A stretch of 51,248 bases of DNA from Planctomycetota bacterium (GCA_019456225.1 VRUI01000032.1:1-51248), one strand, 5' to 3'; shown: positions 32,989 to 41,965, counted from the stretch's first letter. Notes: generated from the letters alone by a model not told the origin. A program made the numbers and translations.

Positions 32989-33807
32989 TTAGACGTGTAA
33001 CATCTCTTTCAGTTTTTTGTACGTTTTTTTGTTAGCCGCCAGCACCAGGTGGCTGCTTTTTGCTGCCTTCTCAATGTCATCTATCGGGAAGATCGGGGCC
33101 CCTTGAAGGTCAGTTACTATTCCGCCTGCGTTCTCAATTATAAGTGTTCCGGCGGCTATGTCCCATATCTTTGTTGTCGTCGTCATGCACCCTATCATCG
33201 ATCCTTTTGCGACATATGCCAGGTGCAGCGCCGTACTTCCGAGGTTTCTGAACCTTGTCTCCTTTATCAGTCGTGCCACGGCGTCTGCCTGGTCGGGCTG
33301 GAAATGGCTGTCAATCCCGAAGCTGGAGTATTTGTCGATGTCGTCTTCGCTGGTATTGATCCTTGAAAAGTTCAGCTGGGCATCGGTGTCGGTCGCCGCG
33401 GTGTACATCGAATCGGTTGCAGGGTCGAAGATCGCCGCCACTACCGGCGATCCTTCATAGACGGCTGCAATGGATACCGCAAAATCGAGGATTCCGTGGG
33501 AGTAATTGTTTGTCCCGTCGATCGGGTCAATTATCCACCATATCGGTGTGGAACTGCGAGGCCGCTGCAACAGGGGCCCGCCATCCGGCCCTTCTTCGGC
33601 GACGAAACCGTGGTCGGGATAGTTTTCCTTAATCCGGTCTAAAATGATCTTCTGGCAGTTTCTGTCGGCCTGGGTGACAATCTCCGAACCATTTTTGATC
33701 TCAGGGGTAATATATTTGATGTCTTCCATGGCACGCTGACCCGCTAATCGGGCTGCGACAGTAGCTACTTCGAGCATTTTGCGTATTTCTGAATGTTCCA
33801 GAGGCAT
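32989..33807 (-). CDS. Inositol monophosphatase family protein
   Basis: A 272-residue IMPase/SuhB-family sugar phosphatase, magnesium-dependent. Metal-binding motifs are complete: EEG (about 71-73), DPIDGTNNYSHG (93-104) and the C-terminal KIWDIAAGTLIIENAGG (about 213-229), in which the Asp is the third metal ligand. Members act on inositol-1-phosphate, histidinol phosphate, or 3'-phosphoadenosine derivatives; I cannot choose among these. It converges on hgcB with an 85-bp gap. The upstream region is shared with the divergent DUF2752 gene. Confidence 0.88.
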   Translation of the reverse strand: MPLEHSEIRKMLEVATVAARLAGQRAMEDIKYITPEIKNGSEIVTQADRNCQKIILDRIKENYPDHGFVAEEGPDGGPLLQRPRSSTPIWWIIDPIDGTNNYSHGILDFAVSIAAVYEGSPVVAAIFDPATDSMYTAATDTDAQLNFSRINTSEDDIDKYSSFGIDSHFQPDQADAVARLIKETRFRNLGSTALHLAYVAKGSMIGCMTTTTKIWDIAAGTLIIENAGGIVTDLQGAPIFPIDDIEKAAKSSHLVLAANKKTYKKLKEMLHV

Positions 33808-33863
33808 ATTTTAATCCCTTTCGTCTTGACAATGTTTGTTATATTATTTATTTTATCGGAATT

Positions 33864-34328
33864 ATGACTTCCAGCCAAGAGACAAAAAAAGAAAAATTGC
33901 ATGCAAGGGCCTCGATTGTGTATCGGATCGTTGCCGGATGCATATTTGTAGTCATTGTGGGGTTTTTTGTTTATATGTTTCTTGGAGCCCGCGGCGTCAT
34001 TGATCTGCGGTCTGAGTTTGGGATATGCGGGTTTAAGCAGTCTTATGGGCTTCCATGTCCGGGGTGCGGGTGGACGACGAGCACTTTGGCATTTGTACAG
34101 GGACGCATCGGTCAATCTTTGTATATTCAGCCCGCCGCAGCGGTTTTTTGCCTCGGAATTGCTATTTCGGGAGTATTTGCTTTACTTTCGGCAGCTTTTG
34201 GCATACGATTTTCATTTCTTGACCGGCCTTTCGGGATTATCGTAAAATATTTCGTTTTAACGGTTATAATTATTGTTGCCGGCGGGTGGGCCGTTACGCT
34301 TGCTCGTGCTATGGCCGATAGTCATTAG
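33864..34328 (+). CDS. DUF2752 membrane protein
   Basis: A 154-residue membrane protein of family DUF2752. The signature CGFKQSYGLPCPGCGWTTSTLAFVQGRIGQSLYIQP (55-90) with CPxCG is diagnostic. Three hydrophobic spans are visible: about 20-42, 90-112 and 127-147. The role is unknown; the Cys motif could bind a metal or be redox-active. It is divergent from the phosphatase gene, with a 56-bp gap, and precedes a lipoprotein gene. Confidence 0.85.
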   Translation: MTSSQETKKEKLHARASIVYRIVAGCIFVVIVGFFVYMFLGARGVIDLRSEFGICGFKQSYGLPCPGCGWTTSTLAFVQGRIGQSLYIQPAAAVFCLGIAISGVFALLSAAFGIRFSFLDRPFGIIVKYFVLTVIIIVAGGWAVTLARAMADSH

Positions 34329-34394
34329 TTTATGGTCTATAGTCTTTAGTAGAGAAAACCGCCTTTCGGCAGGCTATTATATTTGGGAATTATT

Positions 34395-35039
34395 ATGAGA
34401 AAAGTAATATTTTTTCTGTTTTTTGTTTTGTTATGCGGTGGGTGCGATATTGTCGGGTGGATTGTTAATCCCGGTCCGTATGACATTAAGGTTACCGCTG
34501 AATTTAAGATCAAGAGCCGGGCCAATGAGAAGGTTATGGTTTTTGTTGATCAGATCAGCGGCGCCGATGTGGGTATCCCTATGCGGGAAGATATTCGCGA
34601 TGCTATCTGTGCGTTTCTGATTAACCGGGCAGGCGTAAAGAGAAAATACCTGGTTATCGAGTCCGAGGCAAATATAATTCGCAATTACGGCGCGGGGTAT
34701 CGTAATTACGACGCGGTAAAGATCGCCTCCGATCTTAAGGCGGGTCTACTGTTATATACCCGGATCCTGGATTATAAACTTTACCCGAGCGCTCACAAGG
34801 GTTATTATACAGGTTCGCTGGATACTGCCAGTGTGATCTATGATGTCAGCCTGAAAAAGGTTGTCTGGCCGGCTGACGGTAAGCCAAGGGTAGTTCGTAT
34901 GGAAGTTTTGACAGAAAGCAGGGGCGAAAAAGAGACTATTGAAAAACTGATGACCTCGACGGCACATGGTATTGTCAGGCATTTGTATAATATCAAGCGT
35001 CCGCATTTTAAGACTTCTTTGGAAAAAGTAACCTACTAG
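34395..35039 (+). CDS. Predicted lipoprotein of unknown function
   Basis: A 214-residue exported protein from ATG 34395: signal peptide RKVIFFLFFVLLCGGC with a Cys at about residue 17, giving a rather poor lipobox. After it the text PGPYDIKVTAEFKIKSRANEKVMVFVDQ is repeated in style in planctomycete lipoproteins. The middle part (RAGVKRKYLVIESEANIIR...DAVKIASDLKAGLLLYTRILDYKLYP) is alpha/beta, resembling proteins of the LptE/GNA1162 type, but I do not claim that family. A terminator follows the gene. Confidence 0.6.
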   Translation: MRKVIFFLFFVLLCGGCDIVGWIVNPGPYDIKVTAEFKIKSRANEKVMVFVDQISGADVGIPMREDIRDAICAFLINRAGVKRKYLVIESEANIIRNYGAGYRNYDAVKIASDLKAGLLLYTRILDYKLYPSAHKGYYTGSLDTASVIYDVSLKKVVWPADGKPRVVRMEVLTESRGEKETIEKLMTSTAHGIVRHLYNIKRPHFKTSLEKVTY

Positions 35040-35043
35040 CTGC

Positions 35044-35070
35044 AACCGGCTTGGCGGCCGGTTTTAGATT
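35044..35070 (+). terminator. Intrinsic terminator after the lipoprotein gene
   Basis: AACCGGC (35044-35050) and GCCGGTT (35057-35063) form a perfect 7-bp stem with a 6-base loop, followed by a T-rich stretch (TTAGATTT). It lies 5 bases after the stop codon. Confidence 0.7.
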
Positions 35071-35123
35071 TACTGATTATTAATTACGAATTAAGGATTC
35101 GGCCTTGTCGTCGAGATATTGAT

Positions 35124-36713
35124 ATGTATAAGATTTTGATTGCTGATAAGCTTGCACAGGAAGGTGTTGATCTTCTTGAGAGTATTGATGGTGTCCAGCC
35201 CGTTGTCCGGACCGGGATGAGCGAAGATGAACTTGTTGCCGTTATCGCTGAGTACGATGGCATCATTATCCGCAGTGCCACTACTGTCAATAAGCGGGTT
35301 ATAGAGGCTGCGGCTAACCTTAAGGGTATTGCCCGGGCAGGTGTCGGGGTTGACAATATCGATATACCCGAAGCGACCAAACGCGGGATCATCGTTATGA
35401 ATACCCCGGGCGGAAATACCCTCAGTGCCGCTGAGCATACCATGGCCCTTATGCTTTCGCTCAGCCGTAATGTTGTGCCGGCTTGTAACAGCCTCAAAGG
35501 CGGGGCCTGGGACCGAAAAAAGTATATGGGTAACCAGCTCAACAATAAGACGCTTGGCGTTATCGGTATGGGCAGGATCGGGATGGCTGTTGTTAAGATG
35601 GCCCTTGGTTTCGGGATGAAGATACTTGGCTATGACGCGTTTGCCGTCCCTAAAGAGGCCGAGAAACTTGGTATAGAGGTCGTCAGTGATCTGAACGAGA
35701 TTTATAAACGCAGCGATTTTATCAGCCTGCACATTCCGCGTACTGAACAGACGGTCGATATGATCGGCGAAGAACAGTTTAAGATGATGAAGCCTACCGC
35801 CCGTATTGTTAACTGCGCACGCGGCGGGATCATCAACGAAGATGCTATGTATGACGCTTTGCAGGCCGGGACCATCGCAGGCGGTGCTCTTGACGTCTTC
35901 CCGAAAGAGCCGCCGGAGAATACTCGCTTTTCCGATGTTGCCAATTGCCTTGTTACTCCTCATCTGGGCGCAAGCACCGAAGAAGCCCAGGTCGAGGTCG
36001 CTGTCGAGGCCGCCCGGATACTTGCCGATGCCATCAGCGGCGGGGCGGTTAAGAATGCTCTTAACGCACCCGGCGCCGGTGAGCCTGCATCGCCAATAGT
36101 TACCGCTTATTCGGAACTGGCAAAACGTATCGGTACGATCATGAGCACGATCACGGTCGGGCCGGTTAAAAGCGTTGAGGTTCAGTATCGCGGTGCTATC
36201 GCCGCCGCTTCCGTTGGTGCGATCACTACAGCGTTTACTATCGGGTTGCTTCAGCGGCACTTTGACGTTCCGGTTAATATTGTAAACGTCGCCATGCTGG
36301 CCAAAGAACGCGGTATCAGCATCGACGAGACTACAAATACGGACTCCCAGGATATGCTCTCGACGTTTACCGCCAAGGTTGTCACAGATAAGGTTACACG
36401 GACCATTCGCGGGACGATATTCGGCGGCGATCTTATGCGTATTATCGAGATTGACGGCTTCGAGATCGAGATTACTCCCGAAGGCACTGTTGTGATCATC
36501 TATAACGACGATAAACCCGGCGTTATCGGTGTCGTCGGAACCGCTTGCGGAAAACACGGGGTGAACATCAATACGATGGGTGTAGGACACAAGGCCGAAG
36601 AAGGCAAGGCGCTTCTGGCGGTAAGCCTCGACAAGGTCCCCGGCGAAGAAGCGGTCAAGGAAATCGGAGGCCTTGAGTTCGTTAATGAAATTTACGTTTG
36701 TCAACTGGATTGA
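35124..36713 (+). CDS. serA: D-3-phosphoglycerate dehydrogenase
   Basis: A 529-residue SerA of the long form; it catalyses the first step of serine biosynthesis. Substrate-binding and NAD domain: IIRSATTVNKRVIEAA, KGIARAGVGVDNIDIPEATKRGIIVMNTPGGNT, the Rossmann motif GMGRIG near 151, INCARGG-type VNCARGGIINEDAM with catalytic Arg/Glu/His (...GALDVFPKEPPE; LVTPHLGASTEEAQ). Residues about 320-450 form the extra ASB domain and about 455-529 the ACT domain that usually senses serine (VVIIYNDDKPGVIGVVGTACGKHGVNINTMGVG). It lies between a lipoprotein and the topoisomerase gene; no other ser genes are close. Confidence 0.95.
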   Translation: MYKILIADKLAQEGVDLLESIDGVQPVVRTGMSEDELVAVIAEYDGIIIRSATTVNKRVIEAAANLKGIARAGVGVDNIDIPEATKRGIIVMNTPGGNTLSAAEHTMALMLSLSRNVVPACNSLKGGAWDRKKYMGNQLNNKTLGVIGMGRIGMAVVKMALGFGMKILGYDAFAVPKEAEKLGIEVVSDLNEIYKRSDFISLHIPRTEQTVDMIGEEQFKMMKPTARIVNCARGGIINEDAMYDALQAGTIAGGALDVFPKEPPENTRFSDVANCLVTPHLGASTEEAQVEVAVEAARILADAISGGAVKNALNAPGAGEPASPIVTAYSELAKRIGTIMSTITVGPVKSVEVQYRGAIAAASVGAITTAFTIGLLQRHFDVPVNIVNVAMLAKERGISIDETTNTDSQDMLSTFTAKVVTDKVTRTIRGTIFGGDLMRIIEIDGFEIEITPEGTVVIIYNDDKPGVIGVVGTACGKHGVNINTMGVGHKAEEGKALLAVSLDKVPGEEAVKEIGGLEFVNEIYVCQLD

Positions 36714-36763
36714 TTCATGGGTCGTACGTAGCGCCGGCTTCCGGCCCACAGCTTTAATACTAT

Positions 36764-36787
36764 CCCGGCAGGATGCCGGTGGTACGA
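36764..36787. repeat. GC-rich short repeat before the topoisomerase gene
   Basis: The unit CCGGCAGGATGCCGGTGGTA at 36764-36783 recurs nearly identically at 38948-38967 before the phosphohexomutase gene. CCGGCA...TGCCGG forms a 6-bp hairpin. It is one of several short dispersed palindromes in intergenic spaces here. Confidence 0.55.
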
Positions 36788-36815
36788 ATTTGTAAAAAAA
36801 AGGATATTTTTATTT

Positions 36816-38678
36816 ATGGCAGCTAAAAAGAAGAAGAGTAGTGCCAGGCAGATGAGTTTTGCTTTTGCAAACGCCGAATCGAAACCAAAACGTAAAGGTA
36901 AGACTGTTAAAAAGGTTGTTAAGAAAGTTGTCAAAAAGAAGGTAAAGAAGAAGGTTGCAAAAAAGGCTGTTGCGGCTAAGCCAAAGCCTAAAGCAAAAGC
37001 TAAGGCTGCTGATAAGCCAAAGGCCGCCAAAAAGGCCGTTGTTAAATCTTCTGTCAGAAAGGCTCCGGTTAAGCGTAAGCGTACAGGGACTGCCGAGACG
37101 GCTGAGACTATGGCGGCAAAGCAGCGTGATATCAGTATCAGCGAATTCTTTGCCAAGAACCGTCATCTGCTTGGGTTTGACAATCCTCGTAAAGCTCTGC
37201 TTACCGCGGTTAAGGAAGCCGTTGACAATTCGCTTGACGCCTGCGAAGAGGCGCACATCCTTCCTGATATTACCATTACTATCAAGCAGGTTCCAAAGTC
37301 CGACAATAAGTTTACGCTTAAAGTTATCGATAACGGACCGGGTATTTTAAAAAGTCAGATACCTAATATTTTTGCACGCCTTCTCTACGGCAGTAAGTTC
37401 CACAGCCTCAAGATGAGCCGCGGCCAGCAGGGCATCGGAATCAGTGCTGCCGGTATGTATGGTCTGATCACCACCGGTGAGCCCGTTCAGGTTAAATCGC
37501 GAACCAACCCAAAGCAGCCCGCACATTATTACCGGGTTCAGATCGATACGGCGAAAAATAAACCCGATATCATTTCCGATGAGGAATGCGATTTCGAACT
37601 TCCAACCGGCACCAGCGTTACTATTACCCTGGAAGGGAAATACCAGAAGGGCCGCCAGTCGGTCGATGAGTATCTTTCTCAGACGGCGATAGCTAATCCG
37701 CATGCTTCATTTATTTATAACACTCCGGACGATAATGTTTTTGAGTATAAACGCGACAGCAAAGAGCTCCCGTTTAGCCCCATTGAGATCAAGCCGCATC
37801 CGTACGGCGTTGAGCTTGGGCTTTTGTTTAAGATGGCGCGTGATAGTTCTTATCCGAATATCTCCAAGTTTCTTAACAAGGAATTTTCGCGGGTCAGTCC
37901 GGCGCTGTCTAAAGAGATTCGCAAGAAGGCTGATATCCCCGCATCGGTTCGTGCCTCCAGGATCACCCTTGCCGATGCCGAACGCCTTCACAAAGCGATC
38001 AATACGACAAAAATTCGCAACCCCTCGACAGATTGTATCGGCCCCATCGGTGAGGATAATCTCATCGACGGATTGAAACGGGTTGTCGATGCGAGATTCT
38101 ATTCCAGCTGCACCAGAAAGCCTTCTGTTTATCGCGGCAATCCATTCCTTATCGAAGCGGCACTAGCTTATGGGTTTAAGGATCCCAATAAGAAAAATGG
38201 CAAGAATGACGATCCCGACAAAGAACCGATGATGCGGGTTTCCAGGATCGCAAACCGTGTTCCGCTGCTGTATCAGCAGTCGGCAGGCGCGGTATTTAAG
38301 GCCGTCATGGATGTCAACTGGCGAAACTACGGTCTCAGCCAGTCGCGTGGTGCTCTGCCGCGCGGGCAGGTCATGCTCCTTGTTCATATCGCCTCGGTCT
38401 GGGTGCCGTTTACCTCAGAGAGCAAAGAAGCTATCGCCCATTACCCGGAGATCGTCAAAGAGATCAAGCTAGCCGTCCAGGAATGCGGAAGGAAGCTCGG
38501 GATATATCTCAGACGCCAGAAAAAGGCAAAACAGGAAGAGGCCAAACGCAGCTATATCAAGACGTACCTGCCCCCGATCGGCGAGGCCCTGAAGGATATA
38601 CTAGACCTTAAGGATAAGCAGGTAGATAAGCTCGTCGCCACTCTGACCGATACGTTGGAGCGATCACGAAAGTTTTAG
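36816..38678 (+). CDS. top6B: DNA topoisomerase VI subunit B with histone-H1-like N-terminal tail
   Basis: A 620-residue protein. From about residue 108 (DISISEFFAKNRHLLGFDNPRKALLTAVKEAVDNSLDACEE) it is the ATPase subunit of type IIB topoisomerase VI: GHKL motifs N-box EAVDNSLDA, DNGPGI, and GQQGIGISAAGMYG, then the H2TH and transducer domains (SRGALPRGQVMLLVHIASVWVPFTSESKEAIA). Residues 15-100 are an extra Lys/Ala/Pro-rich tail resembling bacterial H1-like proteins, likely to bind DNA without sequence preference. Subunit A (DNA cleavage) is not adjacent: the next gene is a phosphohexomutase. An AAGGA site precedes the ATG. Topo VI is mainly archaeal; scattered bacteria have it. Confidence 0.9.
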   Translation: MAAKKKKSSARQMSFAFANAESKPKRKGKTVKKVVKKVVKKKVKKKVAKKAVAAKPKPKAKAKAADKPKAAKKAVVKSSVRKAPVKRKRTGTAETAETMAAKQRDISISEFFAKNRHLLGFDNPRKALLTAVKEAVDNSLDACEEAHILPDITITIKQVPKSDNKFTLKVIDNGPGILKSQIPNIFARLLYGSKFHSLKMSRGQQGIGISAAGMYGLITTGEPVQVKSRTNPKQPAHYYRVQIDTAKNKPDIISDEECDFELPTGTSVTITLEGKYQKGRQSVDEYLSQTAIANPHASFIYNTPDDNVFEYKRDSKELPFSPIEIKPHPYGVELGLLFKMARDSSYPNISKFLNKEFSRVSPALSKEIRKKADIPASVRASRITLADAERLHKAINTTKIRNPSTDCIGPIGEDNLIDGLKRVVDARFYSSCTRKPSVYRGNPFLIEAALAYGFKDPNKKNGKNDDPDKEPMMRVSRIANRVPLLYQQSAGAVFKAVMDVNWRNYGLSQSRGALPRGQVMLLVHIASVWVPFTSESKEAIAHYPEIVKEIKLAVQECGRKLGIYLRRQKKAKQEEAKRSYIKTYLPPIGEALKDILDLKDKQVDKLVATLTDTLERSRKF

Positions 38679-38988
38679 AATAGCGATTAGCATGGCATAG
38701 TGAAATTCCAAGGGGGGGGGTACAAATTGTACCCCCCCTTGGTATGATGAAGTGTCCGAAAAGATCGGACGGTTGAAATTATTATACGCCGCTGAGTTGT
38801 CGACACTTTGTCGACAACTGAAAATGCCCTCAGAGGGTGTAATACATCTTTAACGGTAACGACCGCGTGTGCTGAAGAACACCCTGTAAGGGTAGGGACA
38901 AATTGTCCCCCACCTTGACCGAAAGGGCAGTGGTGGTACGATAACAATGCCGGCAGGATGCCGGCGGTACGAGATATGGAGTTTTATT
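38679..38988. repeat. Intergenic stretch packed with palindromes
   Basis: Between the topoisomerase and phosphohexomutase genes lie: a large palindrome at 38708-38742 with arms CCAAG(n)TACAA / TTGTAC(n)TTGG; a perfect 11-bp hairpin AGTTGTCGACA / TGTCGACAACT at 38795-38819 with a CTT loop; a second GGGACAAATTGTCCC palindrome around 38895-38909; and the GC repeat CCGGCAGGATGCCGGCGGTA at 38948-38967. The first or second may end topoisomerase transcription, but no U-run follows. No gene is seen. Confidence 0.6.
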
Positions 38989-40365
38989 ATGGCTGTTGAG
39001 TTGATTATTAGTGTTAGCGGGATGCGCGGTATTGTTGGCGTCAATCTTACCGCGGCTATTGCTGCTGAGTATGGTTGTGCTTTTGGGAGTATTCTCAAGA
39101 GTAAAAAGACCGGCTCCGAAAAGGTTAGTGTTTGTCTGGGTCGGGACTCTCGTCCTTCGGGGCAGATGCTTGCCGCGGCGATCACAGGCGGTCTTTGCTC
39201 GGTCGGGGTCGATGTCGTCGACATAGGGATCGTGCCGACGCCAAGTGTCGGGGTGATGGCTATGCATCTCGGCTGCGACGGGGGGGTTGTCCTTACCGCT
39301 TCGCATAATCCTATCGAGTTTAACGGTATCAAGCTGCTGCTGGATAACGGTATCGCTCCGCCGGTTGCCCTTGCCGAAGAGATCCGCCAAAGGTATTTCG
39401 ATAAGGATTTTCAATTTGTCGCGTCCATCGATTGCGGTCATCTTTCATACAACGACCAGGCCGATGAGGTTCATATCTCCAGGGTACTTAAGCTCGCCGA
39501 TAAGGACGCGATCGCGGCGAAAGATTTTAAGGTTGCCCTTGACAGCGTCAACGGCGCCGGCGGAAAAATCAGTAAGAAAATGCTTCAAGAGCTTGGCTGC
39601 GAGGTTATCGCGATCAATAATGAGATGACCGGGATATTCGCACATACGCCGGAACCGACGAAAGATAATCTTGTCGCCCTTTGCGGCGACGTCACGGCCG
39701 GCAACGCCGATGTCGGCTTCGCCCAGGACCCCGATGCCGATCGCCTTGCGATAGTTGACGCCGCCGGAAAATATATCGGTGAGGAATACACGCTGGCTCT
39801 TTGCGCCAAGTATGTGTTCGGCAAGATGAAGGGATCGGCTGCGGCTAATCTTTCGACCTCCCGGATGATCGACGATGTCGCGGCGGCTGCGGGCCAATGC
39901 AGCGTGATCCGTACAGCCGTCGGCGAGGCAAATGTTGCAGGCGCCATGGTTGCTAACGATTGCGTCATCGGCGGCGAGGGTAACGGCGGCATCATCGATC
40001 TTCGCGTAAGCCCGGTTCGCGACAGCCTCGTGGGCATGGCTCTTGTGCTGCAGTTGATGGCCGAAAGCGGTAAGAGTATCGCCGAACTTGTCGAAGAGAT
40101 CGGCGGATATTATGTCGATAAGGCTAAGATCGCCGTCGATAAAACAGTCGCGGCGAAGATTATCCAAAAGGCCAGGGCCCAATTTGCCGATGCTAAGGTT
40201 GATACGACCGACGGATGCCGGTTTGATTTTGATGACGGGTGGCTGCATCTGCGAAGCAGTAATACCGAGCCTGTTATGCGGATCATTGTTGAGACGAAGA
40301 CCGCCGAACAGGCCGGAAAGTACATTAAGATTGTTGATCGGATACGTCAAGAGATAACGGGGTAG
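38989..40365 (+). CDS. Phosphohexomutase (phosphoglucosamine/phosphomannomutase family)
   Basis: A 458-residue alpha-D-phosphohexomutase. ATG 38989 is chosen because the family start (ELIISVSGMRGIVGVNL) follows at once; the upstream frame is repeat sequence. The phosphoserine loop is VLTASHNPIEFNGIKLL (Ser105), the metal loop DPDADRLAIVD (near 245-255), the sugar loop GEGNGGII and the phosphate-binding loop RSSNTEPVMRIIVE near the C-terminus. It could be GlmM for cell-wall/LPS amino sugars or a mannose/glucose mutase; the sequence pattern fits the GlmM-like group of archaea and planctomycetes, but this is not decisive. Confidence 0.9.
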   Translation: MAVELIISVSGMRGIVGVNLTAAIAAEYGCAFGSILKSKKTGSEKVSVCLGRDSRPSGQMLAAAITGGLCSVGVDVVDIGIVPTPSVGVMAMHLGCDGGVVLTASHNPIEFNGIKLLLDNGIAPPVALAEEIRQRYFDKDFQFVASIDCGHLSYNDQADEVHISRVLKLADKDAIAAKDFKVALDSVNGAGGKISKKMLQELGCEVIAINNEMTGIFAHTPEPTKDNLVALCGDVTAGNADVGFAQDPDADRLAIVDAAGKYIGEEYTLALCAKYVFGKMKGSAAANLSTSRMIDDVAAAAGQCSVIRTAVGEANVAGAMVANDCVIGGEGNGGIIDLRVSPVRDSLVGMALVLQLMAESGKSIAELVEEIGGYYVDKAKIAVDKTVAAKIIQKARAQFADAKVDTTDGCRFDFDDGWLHLRSSNTEPVMRIIVETKTAEQAGKYIKIVDRIRQEITG

Positions 40366-40428
40366 TTCGCAAGGGGTATTGTGATGTGCCGCCCGGATTT
40401 GATATTTTTTTAAAAGAATAGACGGCCA

Positions 40429-41340
40429 ATGCGAGAGCAAAAGTTTGAAAATGATAATAAGCGGATTCGCCGGGTTACTTACCTTGGCATCGTCGTCAAT
40501 GTTGCCCTTGCTGTTGTTAAGCTGGCAGTTGGAATGGCTGCCGGTTCGATGGCACTTTTTGCCGACGGCGTTCATTCGTTTTCCGATCTGGCTACAGATG
40601 TTGCGGTATTGCTTGGAGTCAGTTTCGGTTCCAAAGGGCCTGACAGTAAACATCCTTATGGACATGGGCGTATCGAGACGTTTTCTTCTGTGTTTGTGGC
40701 GCTTGCGCTTGTCTTTGTCGGCGGGGCGATGATCTATAAAGCGTCCAGGTGCATCGCCGGCCTTGATTCCGGTATAGCCAAGGAGTTTGTCCTTGGCCCG
40801 GGGGTTGTTATTGTCGCTGTGATCTCGGTTTTGTCTAAAGAGGTTTTATACTGGCTGACGAAGATGGTCGCGGTCAAATCGCATAGTACCGCTCTGTACG
40901 CAAACGCCTGGCACCATCGCAGCGATGCACTTAGTTCTGTCGCGGTTCTGGTGGGGTTTGCCTCGATCAGGTTCGGCTATGTTTATGGCGATCAGCTTGC
41001 CGCAGTCGCGGTAGGGTTGATGATTATGCTGGTTGGTATTAAGATAATGGGAAAGTGCTTTGAGGAATTTTCCGAAGGGGCCGTCGACAGTGGAACAATC
41101 GACCAGATCACCCGGATAATCGAATCGAATGAGAAGATACTTAAGTGGCACAAGCTAAGGACACGCAATGTCGGGCGGGAGGTTTTTATCGATATGCACA
41201 TTCTTGTCGATGCCGGGCTAAATATCGTTGAGGCCCATGATATTGCCGAGGAACTTGAAGACGCCATGCATAAGCAGATCGTTCGCCCGGTTAATATCAC
41301 GGTCCATGTCGAGCCGGATGTCGACAAGCCCTGCGGATAA
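40429..41340 (+). CDS. Cation diffusion facilitator (CDF) metal exporter
   Basis: A 303-residue CDF transporter, which exports divalent metals in exchange for protons. Six membrane spans occur in residues 15-205; the transport metal site is formed by HSFSD (51-55 region) in span 2 and HHRSDALSS in span 5, the HxxxD/HxxxD pattern expected for zinc, cadmium or iron. The cytoplasmic C-terminal domain (about 210-303) has VREVFIDMHILVD...NIVEAHDIAEELED, also typical. It converges with the phosphoesterase-like gene, separated by two bases. Confidence 0.92.
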   Translation: MREQKFENDNKRIRRVTYLGIVVNVALAVVKLAVGMAAGSMALFADGVHSFSDLATDVAVLLGVSFGSKGPDSKHPYGHGRIETFSSVFVALALVFVGGAMIYKASRCIAGLDSGIAKEFVLGPGVVIVAVISVLSKEVLYWLTKMVAVKSHSTALYANAWHHRSDALSSVAVLVGFASIRFGYVYGDQLAAVAVGLMIMLVGIKIMGKCFEEFSEGAVDSGTIDQITRIIESNEKILKWHKLRTRNVGREVFIDMHILVDAGLNIVEAHDIAEELEDAMHKQIVRPVNITVHVEPDVDKPCG

Positions 41341-41342
41341 TT

Positions 41343-41720
41343 CTACACCGGTGTGATTTCCCAGCTTCTTTTTGTCTTTTTTGTTAGTGTGTAGGCTCCG
41401 CTTAGGATTTTTGCTTTTATTTGGATTTGCAGCATTTCGCCGGTTTTGCTCATTATCGAGTATGTTCCCTTGTCGGCAGTTGTTACATTTCCTGTCCCCT
41501 TGTTTACAGCGCCCTCGTAGCTCAGGAATTTTATCGGGTGGTCGAATATTTTTTCTGCCATTGCCGGGGTAGTTTTCAGATCATCCGGCGGGATATGTAT
41601 TCGCCATGTCAACAAAATCCCTTCGCTTTCGAGCATGAAATCGAAGTGCACATCTTTTGCTGTGGTATGCTTTAGTATTACGTAGCGAGAATTTTCTGGA
41701 AGAGTCATTTGGATTAGCAT
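41343..41720 (-). CDS. LigD-type 3'-phosphoesterase-like protein
   Basis: A 125-residue protein resembling the N-terminal phosphoesterase domain of DNA ligase D. The pattern RYVILKHTTAKDVHFDFMLESEGILLTWRIHIPP has the His...His-x-Asp arrangement (KH, VHFDF) and LLTWRI strand of that family; a later KGTYSIMSKTG and KRSWEITPV also fit. LigD phosphoesterases remove 3'-phosphates during end repair, but here the domain is alone and not next to a ligase or Ku gene. An ATG four codons downstream could be the start. Confidence 0.65.
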   Translation of the reverse strand: MLIQMTLPENSRYVILKHTTAKDVHFDFMLESEGILLTWRIHIPPDDLKTTPAMAEKIFDHPIKFLSYEGAVNKGTGNVTTADKGTYSIMSKTGEMLQIQIKAKILSGAYTLTKKTKRSWEITPV

Positions 41721-41752
41721 TAAGCAATTAGCGATTAGCTTGGAGTTTGGGA

Positions 41753-41965
41753 TCAGGCTTCTGTTTGTGCCAGGAGTGCTACCAGGTCTGCTCGTGGTCC
41801 TTTTTCGCCATCCTTGAGCTCGAATATTACTCTGTCGCCTTCGTTGAGAAATGTGCCTTCCTGTTTGAGGCTTGTGTAATGTACAAAGACATCAGGCCCT
41901 TCTCCAAAAGCGATGAATCCGTAACCCTTTTTTTTGTCGTACCACTTAACATTTCCTTCGGGCAT
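41753..41965 (-). CDS. Cold-shock domain protein (CspA family)
   Basis: A 70-residue cold-shock protein, a single OB-fold that binds single-stranded RNA/DNA. RNP1 KKGYGFIAF (about 12-20) and RNP2 VFVHYTS (26-32) are present, and the start MPEGNVKWYDKKKG is typical. The C-terminal LVALLAQTEA is slightly different from usual Csps. It is likely abundant and acts as RNA chaperone. It lies upstream of the phosphoesterase-like gene on the same strand. Confidence 0.92.
   Translation of the reverse strand: MPEGNVKWYDKKKGYGFIAFGEGPDVFVHYTSLKQEGTFLNEGDRVIFELKDGEKGPRADLVALLAQTEA

Noticed and set aside
35091-36749. Long 552-codon minus-strand frame opposite serA
   Set aside because: serA on the plus strand is a complete, recognisable enzyme; the reverse frame is a codon-bias shadow without any family pattern.
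39445-40665. 406-codon minus-strand frame opposite the phosphohexomutase and CDF genes
   Set aside because: It crosses the end of one real gene and the start of the next and shows no family motifs; both plus-strand genes are well supported.
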